DNA of 64,000 nt from Thiohalobacter sp. (GTDB taxonomy: Bacteria; Pseudomonadota; Gammaproteobacteria; DSM-19610): the NCBI GenBank assembly GCA_026984515.1, contig JALSRZ010000014.1, forward strand, positions 30,040 through 94,039, read 5' to 3'. Position numbers and translations under genes: made by a program. The notes under the pieces were generated by a model. That model was not told where the DNA came from. It ran no database searches and worked only from the letters and a program-made list of their open reading frames with translations. Below are positions 10,260 through 18,553 of the stretch, in pieces (the stretch's first letter is position 1; every line of letters starts with the position of its first letter).

Positions 10260-10655
10260 TTATTCTCCCTTGATGGCCAGTTTCAGGCTCCTGAACTTGC
10301 CGTTCAGGAAAGTCAGCGTGGACTGGTATTGAATGGAGTTCCTGGTGAATTCCGCGGTTTCGACCTGGGTGTCGACGGTATTGCCGTCCACCGATGGCTG
10401 CATCGGAACCCGGTAAAGCCTGGCAGCACCGGAAATGGCGGTCGACGCGCCACCCAGGTGGGCTCCCTGCGTGGTTTTCAGGCTGAGCTGGTCGCCACCC
10501 GCTTTTGCCAGCACCTTGCGGAAATCAATATCACGCGCCTTGAATCCCGGGGTGTCTGCGTTGGCCAGGTTGGATGCCAGCAGGCTGGAACGCTGTCCGT
10601 ACAGAGCCAGGTTACCCGGCAGATTTCCCAGCGCCTTGTCAAAACTGATCGGCAT
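10260..10655 (-). CDS. flgB: Flagellar proximal rod protein FlgB
   Basis: First gene of the large leftward flg operon; the innermost rod subunit (131 residues). It has the N-terminal axial motif (ASNLANADTPGFKARDIDF) and a C-terminal YQSTLTFLNGKFRSLKLAIKG tail. The ATG at 10655 has a strong GGAGG seven bases upstream. A near-perfect sigma-54 promoter lies 36 bases before the start, so FlgB-L are predicted to be RpoN-dependent (class II/III), as in Pseudomonas and Vibrio. Confidence 0.95.
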   Translation of the reverse strand: MPISFDKALGNLPGNLALYGQRSSLLASNLANADTPGFKARDIDFRKVLAKAGGDQLSLKTTQGAHLGGASTAISGAARLYRVPMQPSVDGNTVDTQVETAEFTRNSIQYQSTLTFLNGKFRSLKLAIKGE

Positions 10656-10690
10656 TTTGCCTCCTGCAATTCACGATTACAGGAATATCA

Positions 10691-10705
10691 GCAACGCCCG
10701 TGCCA
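10691..10705 (-). promoter_or_regulatory. Sigma-54 (RpoN) promoter of the flgB operon
   Basis: On the minus strand the sequence reads TGGCACG-N4-TTGCT, matching the -24 (TGGCAC) and -12 (TTGC) elements with exact spacing. It lies 36-50 bases upstream of the flgB start. An enhancer-binding activator of the FlrC/FleR type would be expected; none is encoded in this window. Confidence 0.85.
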
Positions 10706-10756
10706 ACTCTCGAGAATAATGTGTAATCAGCTACTTGGGGGGGAAAGAGCGCATTC

Positions 10757-10820
10757 GTGCCGGGCCGGGCGGCAAGCCCTGACCGCCGGGCGGCAAACCG
10801 TGGTGGCCGGCCCGGCGCAC
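10757..10820 (-). terminator. GC-rich hairpin downstream of cheR
   Basis: Arms GTGCCGGGCCGG (10757-10768) and CCGGCCCGGCGCAC (10807-10820) can pair with one bulge, enclosing two direct copies of CCGGGCGGCAA. It begins 5 bases after the cheR stop and sits before the flgB promoter, so it could end the cheV-cheR transcript. No good T run follows, so termination is only a suggestion. Confidence 0.4.
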
Positions 10821-10824
10821 CCGC

Positions 10825-11667
10825 TTATTTCTTTCTGTACACCACGCCCGGGTTGCAACGAAGCATTTCAAAGGCATCCGAATACTGGGTAATGGCTTCC
10901 GAAGCACCAAGAAACAGGTACCCTCCCGGGTTCAGGATATCCGCCATGCGGCGGATAATGTCTTTCTTCGACTGCGAAGAGAAATAGATCAGCACGTTGC
11001 GGCAGAAGATCACATCGAAGCGGCCGAGTGCAGCATAATCGGCCAGCAGGTTACCGCGGGTAAAGCGCACCCGCCTGCGGATCTCCACACACACCTGCCA
11101 GCGTTCCTCCCAGTGCGCCTGGTCCTTTTCGAAGTACCGACTGCGAATATCCTCCGGCAGCCCCCGGGAAACCGCCATTGCGTCGTAGTACCCCGCTTCG
11201 GCTTCCGCCAGTACCGCGGGTGATATGTCGGTCGCCACGATCTGTACATCGATGGCCCTGCCGGGATTGGCGGCCAGGTAGTCCTGCGTGGTCATGCTGA
11301 TCGAGTACGGTTCCTGGCCGGTGGAGCAGGCAGCCGACCAGACCCGCAATGAACGCTGTTTGCGTTCCACGTAGCCGGGAAGGATCTGTTCGGAAAAGAT
11401 ACGGAAGGGATGCCTGTCACGGAACCAGAAGGTCTCGTTGGTGGTCATCGCCTCGACCACCTGCTCGCGCAGCGCTCCGCCGCTGCGCTCCCTGCGCAAG
11501 CGCCCGACCAGCTCGCCCAGCGAAGCCAGGCCGGCTTCACTGACCACCCGGCCCAGCCGGCTCTGTACCAGGTAATGCTTGTCCGCCCCCAGCAGGATAC
11601 CGCAGGCGTCTTCGAGAAACCGGCGAAAGTCCTCGTACTCGTCAGTGCTGATACGTGCCAGTGTCAA
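10825..11667 (-). CDS. cheR: Chemotaxis protein methyltransferase CheR
   Basis: S-adenosylmethionine-dependent methyltransferase that methylates glutamates on chemoreceptors (280 residues). The N-terminal helical domain contains TTNETFWFRD. The Rossmann core has VWSAACSTGQEPYS (SAM-binding) and FDVIFCRNVLIYF, both characteristic of CheR. It lies 75 bases downstream of cheV and is probably co-transcribed with it. The cheV-cheR pair just upstream of flgB is a recurrent order in polarly flagellated gammaproteobacteria. Confidence 0.95.
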   Translation of the reverse strand: MTLARISTDEYEDFRRFLEDACGILLGADKHYLVQSRLGRVVSEAGLASLGELVGRLRRERSGGALREQVVEAMTTNETFWFRDRHPFRIFSEQILPGYVERKQRSLRVWSAACSTGQEPYSISMTTQDYLAANPGRAIDVQIVATDISPAVLAEAEAGYYDAMAVSRGLPEDIRSRYFEKDQAHWEERWQVCVEIRRRVRFTRGNLLADYAALGRFDVIFCRNVLIYFSSQSKKDIIRRMADILNPGGYLFLGASEAITQYSDAFEMLRCNPGVVYRKK

Positions 11668-11742
11668 ACCAGGCAGTCCTTTTCCCTGTTACTGCGACCG
11701 CGCAGATACGGCTGGCACGGAACAACGAGCCTGAAGAGCCGG

Positions 11743-12696
11743 TCAGGCAGCGTGCGCGTCCTGCCAGCATTTCAGGCGTGTCAGCACCGTTTTGGCCAGT
11801 ACATCCGGCTGGAACTTGGCAATGAAATCATTGGCTCCGACTTTTTCCACCATGGCATTGTTGAACACGCCACTCAACGAGGTATGCAACAGGATATGCA
11901 GATCACTCAAACGCGGATCGCCGCGCACTTCGGTGGTAAAGGTATAGCCGTCCATCTCGGGCATTTCGATATCGGATATCACCATGAACAGGCGCTCATG
12001 CAGTGGCATCTCGCTTTCGTGCTCCGCCCACTCCCTGAGCCTGTCCAGCGCCTGCCGGCCGTCATTCGCCAGCACGCACTCCACACCCAGTTTTTCCAGG
12101 GTACGCTTGATCTGGTTACGCGCCACCGAAGAATCATCGGCTACCAGCACCACCGGCTTGCGCTCATTGTGCTCCTGCTCCGCCGCCTGGTCGATGAACT
12201 CGGCGGAGACCTCCTCGTTCCAGCCCACTACCTCGGCCAGCACTTTCTCCACATCGATGATTTCCACCAGCTCGCCTTCCACCCTGGTCACGGCAGTCAG
12301 GTAATTATCGTTCCCGATCCCCTTCGGGGGCGGCAGGATTTCCTCCCAGTTCATATTGACAATGCGATCTACACCACCCACCAGGAAGCCCTGCACAAAC
12401 TGGTTATACTCGGTAACCACGACAAAGTTCTCCTGCGGGTCGGCAACACCTCGCCCACCGATCGCCCGGCTCAGGTCCATTACGGTGACCATGCGACCGC
12501 GCATATTGGACACACCGCAAACCACCCGGTGCGAATCCGGAATCTTTGTCAGGGGCGGGCACTGGATCACCTCCTGCACCTTGAATACATTGATCCCGAA
12601 CAGTTGTTTCCCGTCCAGCCGGAACAACAACAGTTCCAGCCGGTTGTGGCCGGCCAGCTGGGTACGCATGTCTACATTGGCCAGAACGCCGCTCAT
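11743..12696 (-). CDS. cheV: Chemotaxis coupling/response protein CheV
   Basis: Couples chemoreceptors to CheA and is itself a phosphorylation sink. Residues about 15-165 form a CheW-like domain (FRLDGKQLFGINVFKVQEV; VCGVSNMRGRMVTVMDL). Residues about 180-305 form a receiver domain with VLVADDSS acidic pocket and ISDIEMPEMDGY containing the likely phospho-accepting aspartate. 317 residues is normal for CheV. A sigma-28 promoter lies upstream at 12741-12767. Confidence 0.95.
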   Translation of the reverse strand: MSGVLANVDMRTQLAGHNRLELLLFRLDGKQLFGINVFKVQEVIQCPPLTKIPDSHRVVCGVSNMRGRMVTVMDLSRAIGGRGVADPQENFVVVTEYNQFVQGFLVGGVDRIVNMNWEEILPPPKGIGNDNYLTAVTRVEGELVEIIDVEKVLAEVVGWNEEVSAEFIDQAAEQEHNERKPVVLVADDSSVARNQIKRTLEKLGVECVLANDGRQALDRLREWAEHESEMPLHERLFMVISDIEMPEMDGYTFTTEVRGDPRLSDLHILLHTSLSGVFNNAMVEKVGANDFIAKFQPDVLAKTVLTRLKCWQDAHAA

Positions 12697-12740
12697 GGCA
12701 GTTACTCCCTGTATATGTGGTTTGGCAATTTCATGCCGGG

Positions 12741-12767
12741 CTATCGGCGCTGGCGCGTGAAGCTTGA
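12741..12767 (-). promoter_or_regulatory. Sigma-28 (FliA) promoter of cheV-cheR
   Basis: Minus strand reads TCAAGCTT, 11 bases, GCCGATAG, close to the FliA consensus TAAAGTTT-N11-GCCGATAA (13 of 16 positions). Expected transcription start is about 38 bases before the cheV ATG. It lies back to back with the sigma-54 promoter of flgA. Confidence 0.75.
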
Positions 12768-12781
12768 CCGGGCGATCAGCA

Positions 12782-12796
12782 TGGCACGCCTATTGC
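12782..12796 (+). promoter_or_regulatory. Sigma-54 (RpoN) promoter of flgA
   Basis: Reads TGGCACG-N4-TTGCA, a full match to the RpoN -24/-12 consensus. It lies 39 bases before the flgA ATG at 12835. It also shows that the in-frame ATG at 12781 is not the flgA start, because that codon lies inside the promoter. Confidence 0.85.
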
Positions 12797-12834
12797 AGCT
12801 TCACTGTGCAGGTACCGAACCGGGGGAAAATCCG

Positions 12835-13566
12835 ATGCACAGAAAAAGTACATTCTCAAGAATTTTTATACTGTTAGCGGTGCTGTCCTGGCAACCGGCC
12901 ACACTCCTGGCCGCCGGCGCGGCAAGCCAGTGGCAAAACCATGCCGCCATCCGCGACACCGCGCAAAGTTTTCTCGACGCCTATGTGGCAAACCGGCAGC
13001 CCGGTACACGCAGCGAGGTGCGGCTGGGCAAACTCGATTCCCGGCTGCGCCTGAAAGCCTGTGCATCACCGCTGGAAGCCTTTATGTCTCCGGGTGGACG
13101 CTCCATGGGCAACACCACCGTCGGGGTGCGCTGTCCGGACGTTGGCGGCTGGAGCATCTATGTGGCCGCCCGCATCGATGTGTACGGCGGGGTACTGGTC
13201 GCACGCCAGCCCCTGAGCCGCGGCACGACCGTTCAGGAAGCGGACCTGGAGCTGGTCGAACACAACCTGTCCAGTCTGCCCTACGGTTACTACACCGATA
13301 CCGCCGCCATCGAAGGCCAACTGGCGAAGCGCACCATCACCCCCACGACGGTCATCACACCGCAGATGCTGCAGGCGCCGAAACTGGTGAAACGCGGTCA
13401 GCGTGTCACGCTGATCCTCGAAACCGGCACCCTGCGGATCCGCAGCACCGGCAAAGCCATGAGTGACGGCAAGACCGGTGACCTGGTGCAGGTCCGGTCT
13501 GACGGCTCGCGCCGCATGGTCGATGGCATCGTGGTTTCACCGGGCGTCATAAAAGTGACGCTTTAG
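12835..13566 (+). CDS. flgA: Flagellar P-ring assembly chaperone FlgA
   Basis: Periplasmic chaperone needed for P-ring (FlgI) polymerisation (243 residues). It has a Sec signal peptide (MHRKSTFSRIFILLAVLSWQ), a cysteine pair in the N-terminal domain (LKACASPLEAF; VGVRCPDVGG) and the C-terminal SAF-like domain (VARQPLSRGTTV; VKRGQRVTLI; MVDGIVVSPGVIKV). The frame is open far upstream, but the ATG at 12835 is chosen for the signal peptide and the promoter position. Confidence 0.93.
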   Translation: MHRKSTFSRIFILLAVLSWQPATLLAAGAASQWQNHAAIRDTAQSFLDAYVANRQPGTRSEVRLGKLDSRLRLKACASPLEAFMSPGGRSMGNTTVGVRCPDVGGWSIYVAARIDVYGGVLVARQPLSRGTTVQEADLELVEHNLSSLPYGYYTDTAAIEGQLAKRTITPTTVITPQMLQAPKLVKRGQRVTLILETGTLRIRSTGKAMSDGKTGDLVQVRSDGSRRMVDGIVVSPGVIKVTL

Positions 13567-13588
13567 TGACGCCAGTCAAAAAAGAGTC

Positions 13589-13615
13589 TAAAGTTATTGA
13601 AAGCAGTGACGATAT
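13589..13615 (+). promoter_or_regulatory. Sigma-28 (FliA) promoter of flgM
   Basis: Reads TAAAGTTA, 11 bases, GACGATAT, close to TAAAGTTT-N11-GCCGATAA. It lies 42 bases upstream of the flgM ATG, allowing sigma-28 to drive its own anti-sigma factor and FlgN, the usual feedback arrangement. Confidence 0.7.
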
Positions 13616-13657
13616 TGTGACTGTAGCCATCGTAAGTGCAACTTTGAGGACTCTGAA

Positions 13658-13984
13658 ATGGAGATTGAAAACAACCGTATAGCATCGCTCGTAACACCTG
13701 CAAGCGGTCAGGGTGCGCCGGTTGAGAACCAGGGGAAGGGGAACACCAATTCCTCATCGGCCGAATCCGGCAGCACCAGCGGCAGCCCGGACCGGGTCAG
13801 CCTCACGGGTGAAGCCCGCCGGCTCCAGGAACTGGAAACCCGGCTCGCCAGCGAACCGGTCGTGGACAGCCAGCGCGTTGCCGCCGTACGCAGCGCGGTG
13901 GAAGACGGCACCTTTACCGTCAATCCGGAACGGATTGCCGACAAAATGATGAGTCTTGAAGAGGCTCTGACCGACGCGAGGTAA
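13658..13984 (+). CDS. flgM: Anti-sigma-28 factor FlgM
   Basis: Small protein (108 residues) that holds FliA inactive until it is secreted through the completed hook-basal body. The N-terminal half is Ser/Gly/Asn-rich and disordered. The C-terminal half has the FlgM helices (DRVSLTGEARRLQELETRL; RVAAVRSAVEDGTFTVNPERIADKMM). Upstream is its own sigma-28 promoter; flgN starts 8 bases after the stop. Confidence 0.93.
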   Translation: MEIENNRIASLVTPASGQGAPVENQGKGNTNSSSAESGSTSGSPDRVSLTGEARRLQELETRLASEPVVDSQRVAAVRSAVEDGTFTVNPERIADKMMSLEEALTDAR

Positions 13985-13992
13985 TCGTCATC

Positions 13993-14475
13993 ATGCACGC
14001 TGAAAGGACGCAGCATTCACTGGAAGAGGTACTGGCACAGGAAGTCCAGTGCACCGGGCGCCTGCTGGAATGCCTTGAAGCAGAGCGCTCGGCGCTTACC
14101 CGGCGCGACCTGGAACTGCTGGAGAACACCACCCGCGGCAAGCTCCGCTACACCCGCCGGCTGGAAGAACTGGAACAGCAGCGCGAAACCCTGATGACGG
14201 AACTCAACCCGGCTTCCGCACCCCGCACCCCGCCGGAGTGTTTCCGGGGCCTGCCACAGGCGGACAGGCTGGCCGACCTCTGGCAACAGGTGCTGGACAA
14301 TACCCGGGCCTGCCAGACCGGCAACCTGACCAACGGCGGCATACTCGAATCCAGCCGCCAGCACATCGAACAGGCCCTGTCGATCCTGCGCGGCCAGTCC
14401 GGCGCTCCATCCCTGTACGACCCCAGCGGCGATGCATCCGCCAACCTGGGGCAGCGCGAACTCGGGAAAGTCTGA
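13993..14475 (+). CDS. flgN: Flagellar export chaperone FlgN
   Basis: Predicted all-helical chaperone for FlgK and FlgL (160 residues). The sequence is rich in heptads (EVLAQEVQCTGRLLECLEAE; LENTTRGKLRYTRRLEELEQ), has no signal peptide, and directly follows flgM, the standard flgMN order. Sequence conservation in this family is low, so the call depends partly on context. Confidence 0.85.
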   Translation: MHAERTQHSLEEVLAQEVQCTGRLLECLEAERSALTRRDLELLENTTRGKLRYTRRLEELEQQRETLMTELNPASAPRTPPECFRGLPQADRLADLWQQVLDNTRACQTGNLTNGGILESSRQHIEQALSILRGQSGAPSLYDPSGDASANLGQRELGKV

Positions 14476-14483
14476 TTCGGTAC

Positions 14484-14509
14484 TCAAGACCGGGCATCGA
14501 CCGGCCGAT
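14484..14509 (+). promoter_or_regulatory. Possible sigma-28 promoter of ycgR
   Basis: TCAAG (14484-14488), 15 bases, then GCCGAT (14504-14509). The motif halves match the FliA consensus well, but the spacing is one base longer than in the cheV and flgM promoters of this window. It sits 67 bases before the ycgR start, in an otherwise featureless 100-base gap. Confidence 0.4.
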
Positions 14510-14575
14510 CACCCGCTAACAACAAGCCATTACCCGCTTTACCGTTGCGCCGGTTGTTGGCGCTTGATACAACTC

Positions 14576-15316
14576 ATGCTCGCAACACTGAAACGCGCCA
14601 TTCGGGGGGATCGCAGTCCGGCAGGCGAAAAAGTCACTGACCGGAAGAAGATCATTGCCATCCTTCACCAGCTGAAGGCAGACCATGAACTGCTGGGCGT
14701 GACCGTGCCCGGCTGCACGGACAGCGCCAACACCGCCATCCTCGGCATCCGAGAAAAACAGGGCTGTTTCTACCTGGACGAATTCAACTCAAGGCCGGCA
14801 CACGAGGCCTTTCTGAAAACCCGCAAGGCACGCATCGATTGCCGCCTGCAGGGCACGGAACTGGTCTTTGCCATACACCTGCGCAAGGCCAATACCACCA
14901 GTGGTATAGCCCTGTATGAACTGGTGCTGCCAAAAAACATCATCCGCCTGCAACGGCGCGAAAGCTTTCGCCTGCGCCTGAGTCCGGGCCTGAATGTCCC
15001 GGTGTCAATCGCGCATTTTGAAGGCGAAACCGTCCACGGTGAAGCGCTCGATCTGTCGGCCGGTGGCGTCGGCCTGTTCCTGCACACCCGCAACGTACCC
15101 GTTCGTGGCCAGCTCCTGCACAGCCTCTGTATATCGATGCCATGCAGCTCGCCGTTACGGGCCGACGTGGAAGTTCGCTTCGCCAGACTGGAACAGGTGC
15201 ACCATTTGCTGCGCGTCGGGGGGCGCTTCGTACACCTGGAGCCGGCACAGGAGCGGCAGATCGCACACTTCCTGGCCGAACAGCAGCGCAAACTCAGGCG
15301 CCACGGGCCGCGCTAG
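14576..15316 (+). CDS. ycgR: Flagellar brake protein YcgR (PilZ, c-di-GMP effector)
   Basis: Predicted cyclic-di-GMP receptor that slows or biases the flagellar motor (246 residues from ATG 14576). An N-terminal YcgR domain (about 20-125) precedes a PilZ domain (about 130-235). The c-di-GMP signature is complete: RRESFR (RxxxR) and DLSAGGVG (D/NxSxxG). The frame is open upstream into flgN, but the first convincing ATG is 14576; the ribosome-binding site is weak. Its location beside flgMN supports a motility role. Confidence 0.9.
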   Translation: MLATLKRAIRGDRSPAGEKVTDRKKIIAILHQLKADHELLGVTVPGCTDSANTAILGIREKQGCFYLDEFNSRPAHEAFLKTRKARIDCRLQGTELVFAIHLRKANTTSGIALYELVLPKNIIRLQRRESFRLRLSPGLNVPVSIAHFEGETVHGEALDLSAGGVGLFLHTRNVPVRGQLLHSLCISMPCSSPLRADVEVRFARLEQVHHLLRVGGRFVHLEPAQERQIAHFLAEQQRKLRRHGPR

Positions 15317-15509
15317 CGTTCCCTGCCCCGCCACCGGCCTCGGCCATCAAAAGCGTCAACTGTTCCCGGAAATGCTCGATATCCTCACGCGGGATCAGCA
15401 CCTGCTGGTCACCGTTGCGTATCACCAGGCCCTTGCGGGTTAACGATATCGCCTGCAAGGCAAGTCCATAGCCCCACAGGCGGAAAGGACTGTCCACCGC
15501 TTCCAGCAT
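15294..15509 (-). CDS. Small conserved-looking hypothetical protein
   Basis: A 71-residue frame, convergent with ycgR and overlapping its last 23 bases. GGAG lies 11 bases before the ATG. It reads as a plausible small soluble protein with beta and helical parts (LVIRNGDQQVLIPREDIEHF) and an Ala/Gly-rich tail. I do not recognise a family. The non-biased composition of the first 55 residues argues for a real gene, but it could still be a chance frame. Confidence 0.5.
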   Translation of the reverse strand: MLEAVDSPFRLWGYGLALQAISLTRKGLVIRNGDQQVLIPREDIEHFREQLTLLMAEAGGGAGNASAARGA

Positions 15510-15676
15510 TTTCAGGCACTCCAGGTCAGCTTAAACGGAACATAAGGGTGACCCGGAAAGACCGGAAACCGTTAATCCCTGCGTGCCAAAGTGTTTGCTT
15601 TCAGCACCCGGGAAGAACGGGAGCCCACTGGCGAGTGCGCCGCAAGGTGTGTAACATGCTGTCCGTACGGAAAATC

Positions 15677-15752
<76 letters not shown>

Positions 15753-15774
15753 ATAGAACCCCTATATTTATAGG

Positions 15775-16191
15775 CTAAATGTCACTGAAGGCATAACCGT
15801 GCCGGTTCGGAACGGTTATGCCTTCAAATGGCATACGGCGGGAATCTTCACACCACAGTATTTTCCCTTTTTCCAACCAAAAATGGCACCGACACTGATT
15901 TAACAAACGAATCGAAGGGTAGACAGTGGGACGGGCAAGAGAATCCATTTCTATGGTCCAGTTCGGGACATGTTTTGTACTCAGAGAAAGGATGATCTTT
16001 TCACCACATCCACCCGGGCAACGAAGACAGGCTGCCTTTAACAGACGGCCATTTCGTACGACAAGCATCTCTCCACCAAGTAAATCGGCAGGCGCAGGAT
16101 GGCGCTCCACATAGCGAGCCGTGATATCGCTCTGTGATGCCCAGCCTACGGCCTCAAAGAATCGACGTAACCAGCGACGGATAGGCACCAC
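15775..16191 (-). CDS. Cys-rich DUF6527-like protein of a ubiquitin-like operon
   Basis: Third gene of the leftward ubiquitin-like operon (138 residues). Two metal-binding-like clusters are visible: [11 protein letters not shown] (C55, C58, C62) and NQCRCHFW (C100, C102, H103), with C114 nearby, suggesting a small zinc-bound fold. From memory this arrangement matches the DUF6527 family, which recurs next to multi-ubiquitin, E2-like and ThiF genes; a profile search would confirm this. It starts at GTG 16191, sharing one base with the stop of the E1 gene, so translation is coupled. It could be a RING-like or structural partner, but no activity is known to me. Confidence 0.75.
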   Translation of the reverse strand: MVPIRRWLRRFFEAVGWASQSDITARYVERHPAPADLLGGEMLVVRNGRLLKAACLRCPGGCGEKIILSLSTKHVPNWTIEMDSLARPTVYPSIRLLNQCRCHFWLEKGKILWCEDSRRMPFEGITVPNRHGYAFSDI

Positions 16192-17609
16192 TAACCCATT
16201 CGATCCAGGAACGGCGTCATATCACCACGTCCCCAGTAATGGCTGTCCTGACAAAGCGGGCATATTATCTCGCTATCGTTCAGGCCAGGCGTTTTATCTG
16301 TTGCCAACGGGTACTTTCTGACACGGTGAGCAATTGATCCCGTTTTTCTATACCCCGTCAGGCGTTGAATCAATTCATCAACCGCCATGCATGCCACCTC
16401 GGTGGTGTACGTCACAACAGAAGGACTGGGCGCCCCTCCGCCGCGGACATAGGCTTCCTCCTTTTGCCGCCGGTATTCCTCAGGGTTGGAACGTTCGAGC
16501 GCCTCTTCCCGGGCAATCTCCGGGTCAATAACACCGCGACAAAGCAAACAACGGTGGCCTGGGAGTAACGTCGTCACACGCGCTGCTGCATCGGTGATGC
16601 GAGGTGTTTCATCATCGATAAAATCGATGCCGATCCCCATATCAATGACAGGCGTCAGGTAAAAATAGGCATGGCGGTTCAGTAATAATCGCCCATCATG
16701 GTCATCTGTACAGCTAAATATCACATCGCAGGTACGCAGCGCGTCACGGCAATCTGGATGCCCGACCCACGATTTTATGCCGTGCACCTTGATACCGGGC
16801 CTAAATGATGGGATATGGCGTTCCAGAACAAGGATTTTGGGGGTGCCCTGTTCAGCATCGCCAAAGGTCGCTCCATGCAACCTGTTGAGATTAGTATCTT
16901 CCACGATATCTTCATCGATGACGACAAACTCGTTAACCCCTAGTCGCGCGAGTAACATCGCAACGGCACTGCCTGTTGCACCTGCTCCGATAATGCCGAT
17001 ACGCAGAACGCCAAGGAGCTCCTGGAAATGCGGCCCGAGCGCCAGAATCTGGCGTGCAAAGATTTGTTCGCTGCTGTGTTCATTGGTGGTCGATGTAATA
17101 ACTGGCAACGAAAACCGATCTCCCACTACAGCCACTTTATCTACCCTCGCAAAAGAACCTGTACCGTACCAAACCCGAGCCGTTATTGGTCCGGCCTCGC
17201 TCACAATCATGCTGATCAGTCGGGTGTCACTACCATTTCGGTGTTGCGCAAGCTCGACAAGTTGCGGTTCATCCGCATCATCTTGCAGCGAGAATTCTGC
17301 AGGCCCTGGACGGTGCGAGTGCACTACCATGACAGTCGCGCCACTGTCTGTTGCCAAACGCAGCACACGCGCAAGCGCCCTGGTATCCACGGTGATATGG
17401 GTTGGGGATGAGGCGCGCACATCTTCGGCGGGAATCGGGATGATGTCCCGCGCAAGAAAACGTTCCAACGGCTGACCTGAGATCGGGTCCATGCAACGTA
17501 CCTGACCACACAGGACATAGGCCATCGCTTCATGCCCCGTGTCCGGGAAGAGCAGCCGACGTAATGCACTGAGCTGCTCCTCCCTGAGCGTAAGTGCTAG
17601 GCGGCACAT
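16191..17609 (-). CDS. JAB/JAMM isopeptidase fused to a ThiF/E1-like activating enzyme
   Basis: A 472-residue fusion. Residues about 5-150 form a JAB metalloprotease with a complete JAMM motif (E27, H97-S-H99, S107, D110), expected to cleave ubiquitin-like tails or isopeptide bonds. Residues about 200-430 form a ThiF/MoeB/E1 adenylating domain: nucleotide loop GIIGAGATGS, acidic VVIDEDIVED, NLNR and FSCTDDHDGR. C354/C357 and C450/C453 make the usual E1 zinc site. The ATG at 17609 overlaps the upstream gene by 13 bases. The fusion of activation and removal steps in one chain with an E2-like neighbour points to a self-contained ubiquitin-like system. Confidence 0.88.
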   Translation of the reverse strand: MCRLALTLREEQLSALRRLLFPDTGHEAMAYVLCGQVRCMDPISGQPLERFLARDIIPIPAEDVRASSPTHITVDTRALARVLRLATDSGATVMVVHSHRPGPAEFSLQDDADEPQLVELAQHRNGSDTRLISMIVSEAGPITARVWYGTGSFARVDKVAVVGDRFSLPVITSTTNEHSSEQIFARQILALGPHFQELLGVLRIGIIGAGATGSAVAMLLARLGVNEFVVIDEDIVEDTNLNRLHGATFGDAEQGTPKILVLERHIPSFRPGIKVHGIKSWVGHPDCRDALRTCDVIFSCTDDHDGRLLLNRHAYFYLTPVIDMGIGIDFIDDETPRITDAAARVTTLLPGHRCLLCRGVIDPEIAREEALERSNPEEYRRQKEEAYVRGGGAPSPSVVTYTTEVACMAVDELIQRLTGYRKTGSIAHRVRKYPLATDKTPGLNDSEIICPLCQDSHYWGRGDMTPFLDRMG

Positions 17610-18502
17610 GGCACGGCCCGAAGTGCAGCGTCGACACGCCGCAGTACGGTCCAGATACCATCGACACCCGGACGCCATACATTATTGTGGCGACTCCAGC
17701 GTTGCCAATCCCGGTCTCCGAACTGAAAGGCCTGATCCGCTCTTTCGGGCCAGTTACCGGACTGTGCCATACGGACCCACGGGTGCAGGTAGAACATATC
17801 CGGACCGTTGTCCGGGTAACCCGGAGGGAGCAGCACCAGGAGGTCCGCTTGCGACATATCCAGAGCACCAGACGGTATCGGGTAGTTCTCGAAGATCACG
17901 CCCGCCTGATTACCATGTTGAACAAGGGTGAAAGACAATTGGTGGTCACGCAAATAACGGGTATCGGCTTCCGGAAGTGCCTGTGGTACTGAGCCGGCTG
18001 TTGTCGCATCAGTCCCGGTGTAGAACCGCTCGACACCCGCCCCTGTCAACGGTACCGACTGACCGGGTTTGAGCAATTCATCTTCTGTGCCACGCCGCTC
18101 CAGCCAAACCCGATAGTTATCAGGCACCCCTGCCAGCTTTCTTAAGGTCGGCTCCGTGATTTGAGGGGCGCCCCAATCCTGTCGCGTGCTATCCAGCTCG
18201 AAACGGAATGAGCGATCACTGTTGAACGTCAAAAAACGCTCGACCCCGTGAGTCCGCAGATCGATCTTTTCCTCGAGACTGAGGTCTTCCAGAACACCCG
18301 CGGGGGTCAAATAGTAGATGAGGTGTTCTTCAACGGGGTTCCGGTCGGCCAGGTTCAACAGCTGCCGTCCTGTCACGATCGGGTCATCAATCAAATAGTA
18401 TTCGCCATCGATACGGATGCGCAGCTGACTTCCTGTAGGCAAGTGCCCTTCCTGAGCCAGATTTTCAATATCTTGATAATTCTCATGATTTTCGTGTGAC
18501 AT
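17597..18502 (-). CDS. Tandem ubiquitin-like domains fused to a prokaryotic E2-like domain
   Basis: First gene of the leftward operon (301 residues). Residues about 25-92 and 97-162 are two related beta-grasp-like repeats of the multi-ubiquitin type (LRIRIDGEYYLIDD; FRFELDSTRQDWG; both ending in GVERF-hydrophobic). Residues about 180-290 resemble the prokaryotic E2 family E (LLVLLPPGYPDNGPDMFYLHP; RDWQRWSRH; WRPGVDGIW). The whole protein has one cysteine, C299, three residues from the end, so the E2-like part has no canonical thioester cysteine. GGAGA lies upstream of the ATG. Family names are from memory; the role, probably stress or phage defence, is inferred. Confidence 0.8.
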   Translation of the reverse strand: MSHENHENYQDIENLAQEGHLPTGSQLRIRIDGEYYLIDDPIVTGRQLLNLADRNPVEEHLIYYLTPAGVLEDLSLEEKIDLRTHGVERFLTFNSDRSFRFELDSTRQDWGAPQITEPTLRKLAGVPDNYRVWLERRGTEDELLKPGQSVPLTGAGVERFYTGTDATTAGSVPQALPEADTRYLRDHQLSFTLVQHGNQAGVIFENYPIPSGALDMSQADLLVLLPPGYPDNGPDMFYLHPWVRMAQSGNWPERADQAFQFGDRDWQRWSRHNNVWRPGVDGIWTVLRRVDAALRAVPCAA

Positions 18503-18553
18503 CAGCGTTCTCCAATCAAATTTATGAGCTCGAGATGCACTTTACCACGCCTG

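Noticed and set aside
12781..12834. An upstream ATG start for flgA.
   Set aside because: It falls inside the sigma-54 promoter and would bury the signal peptide.
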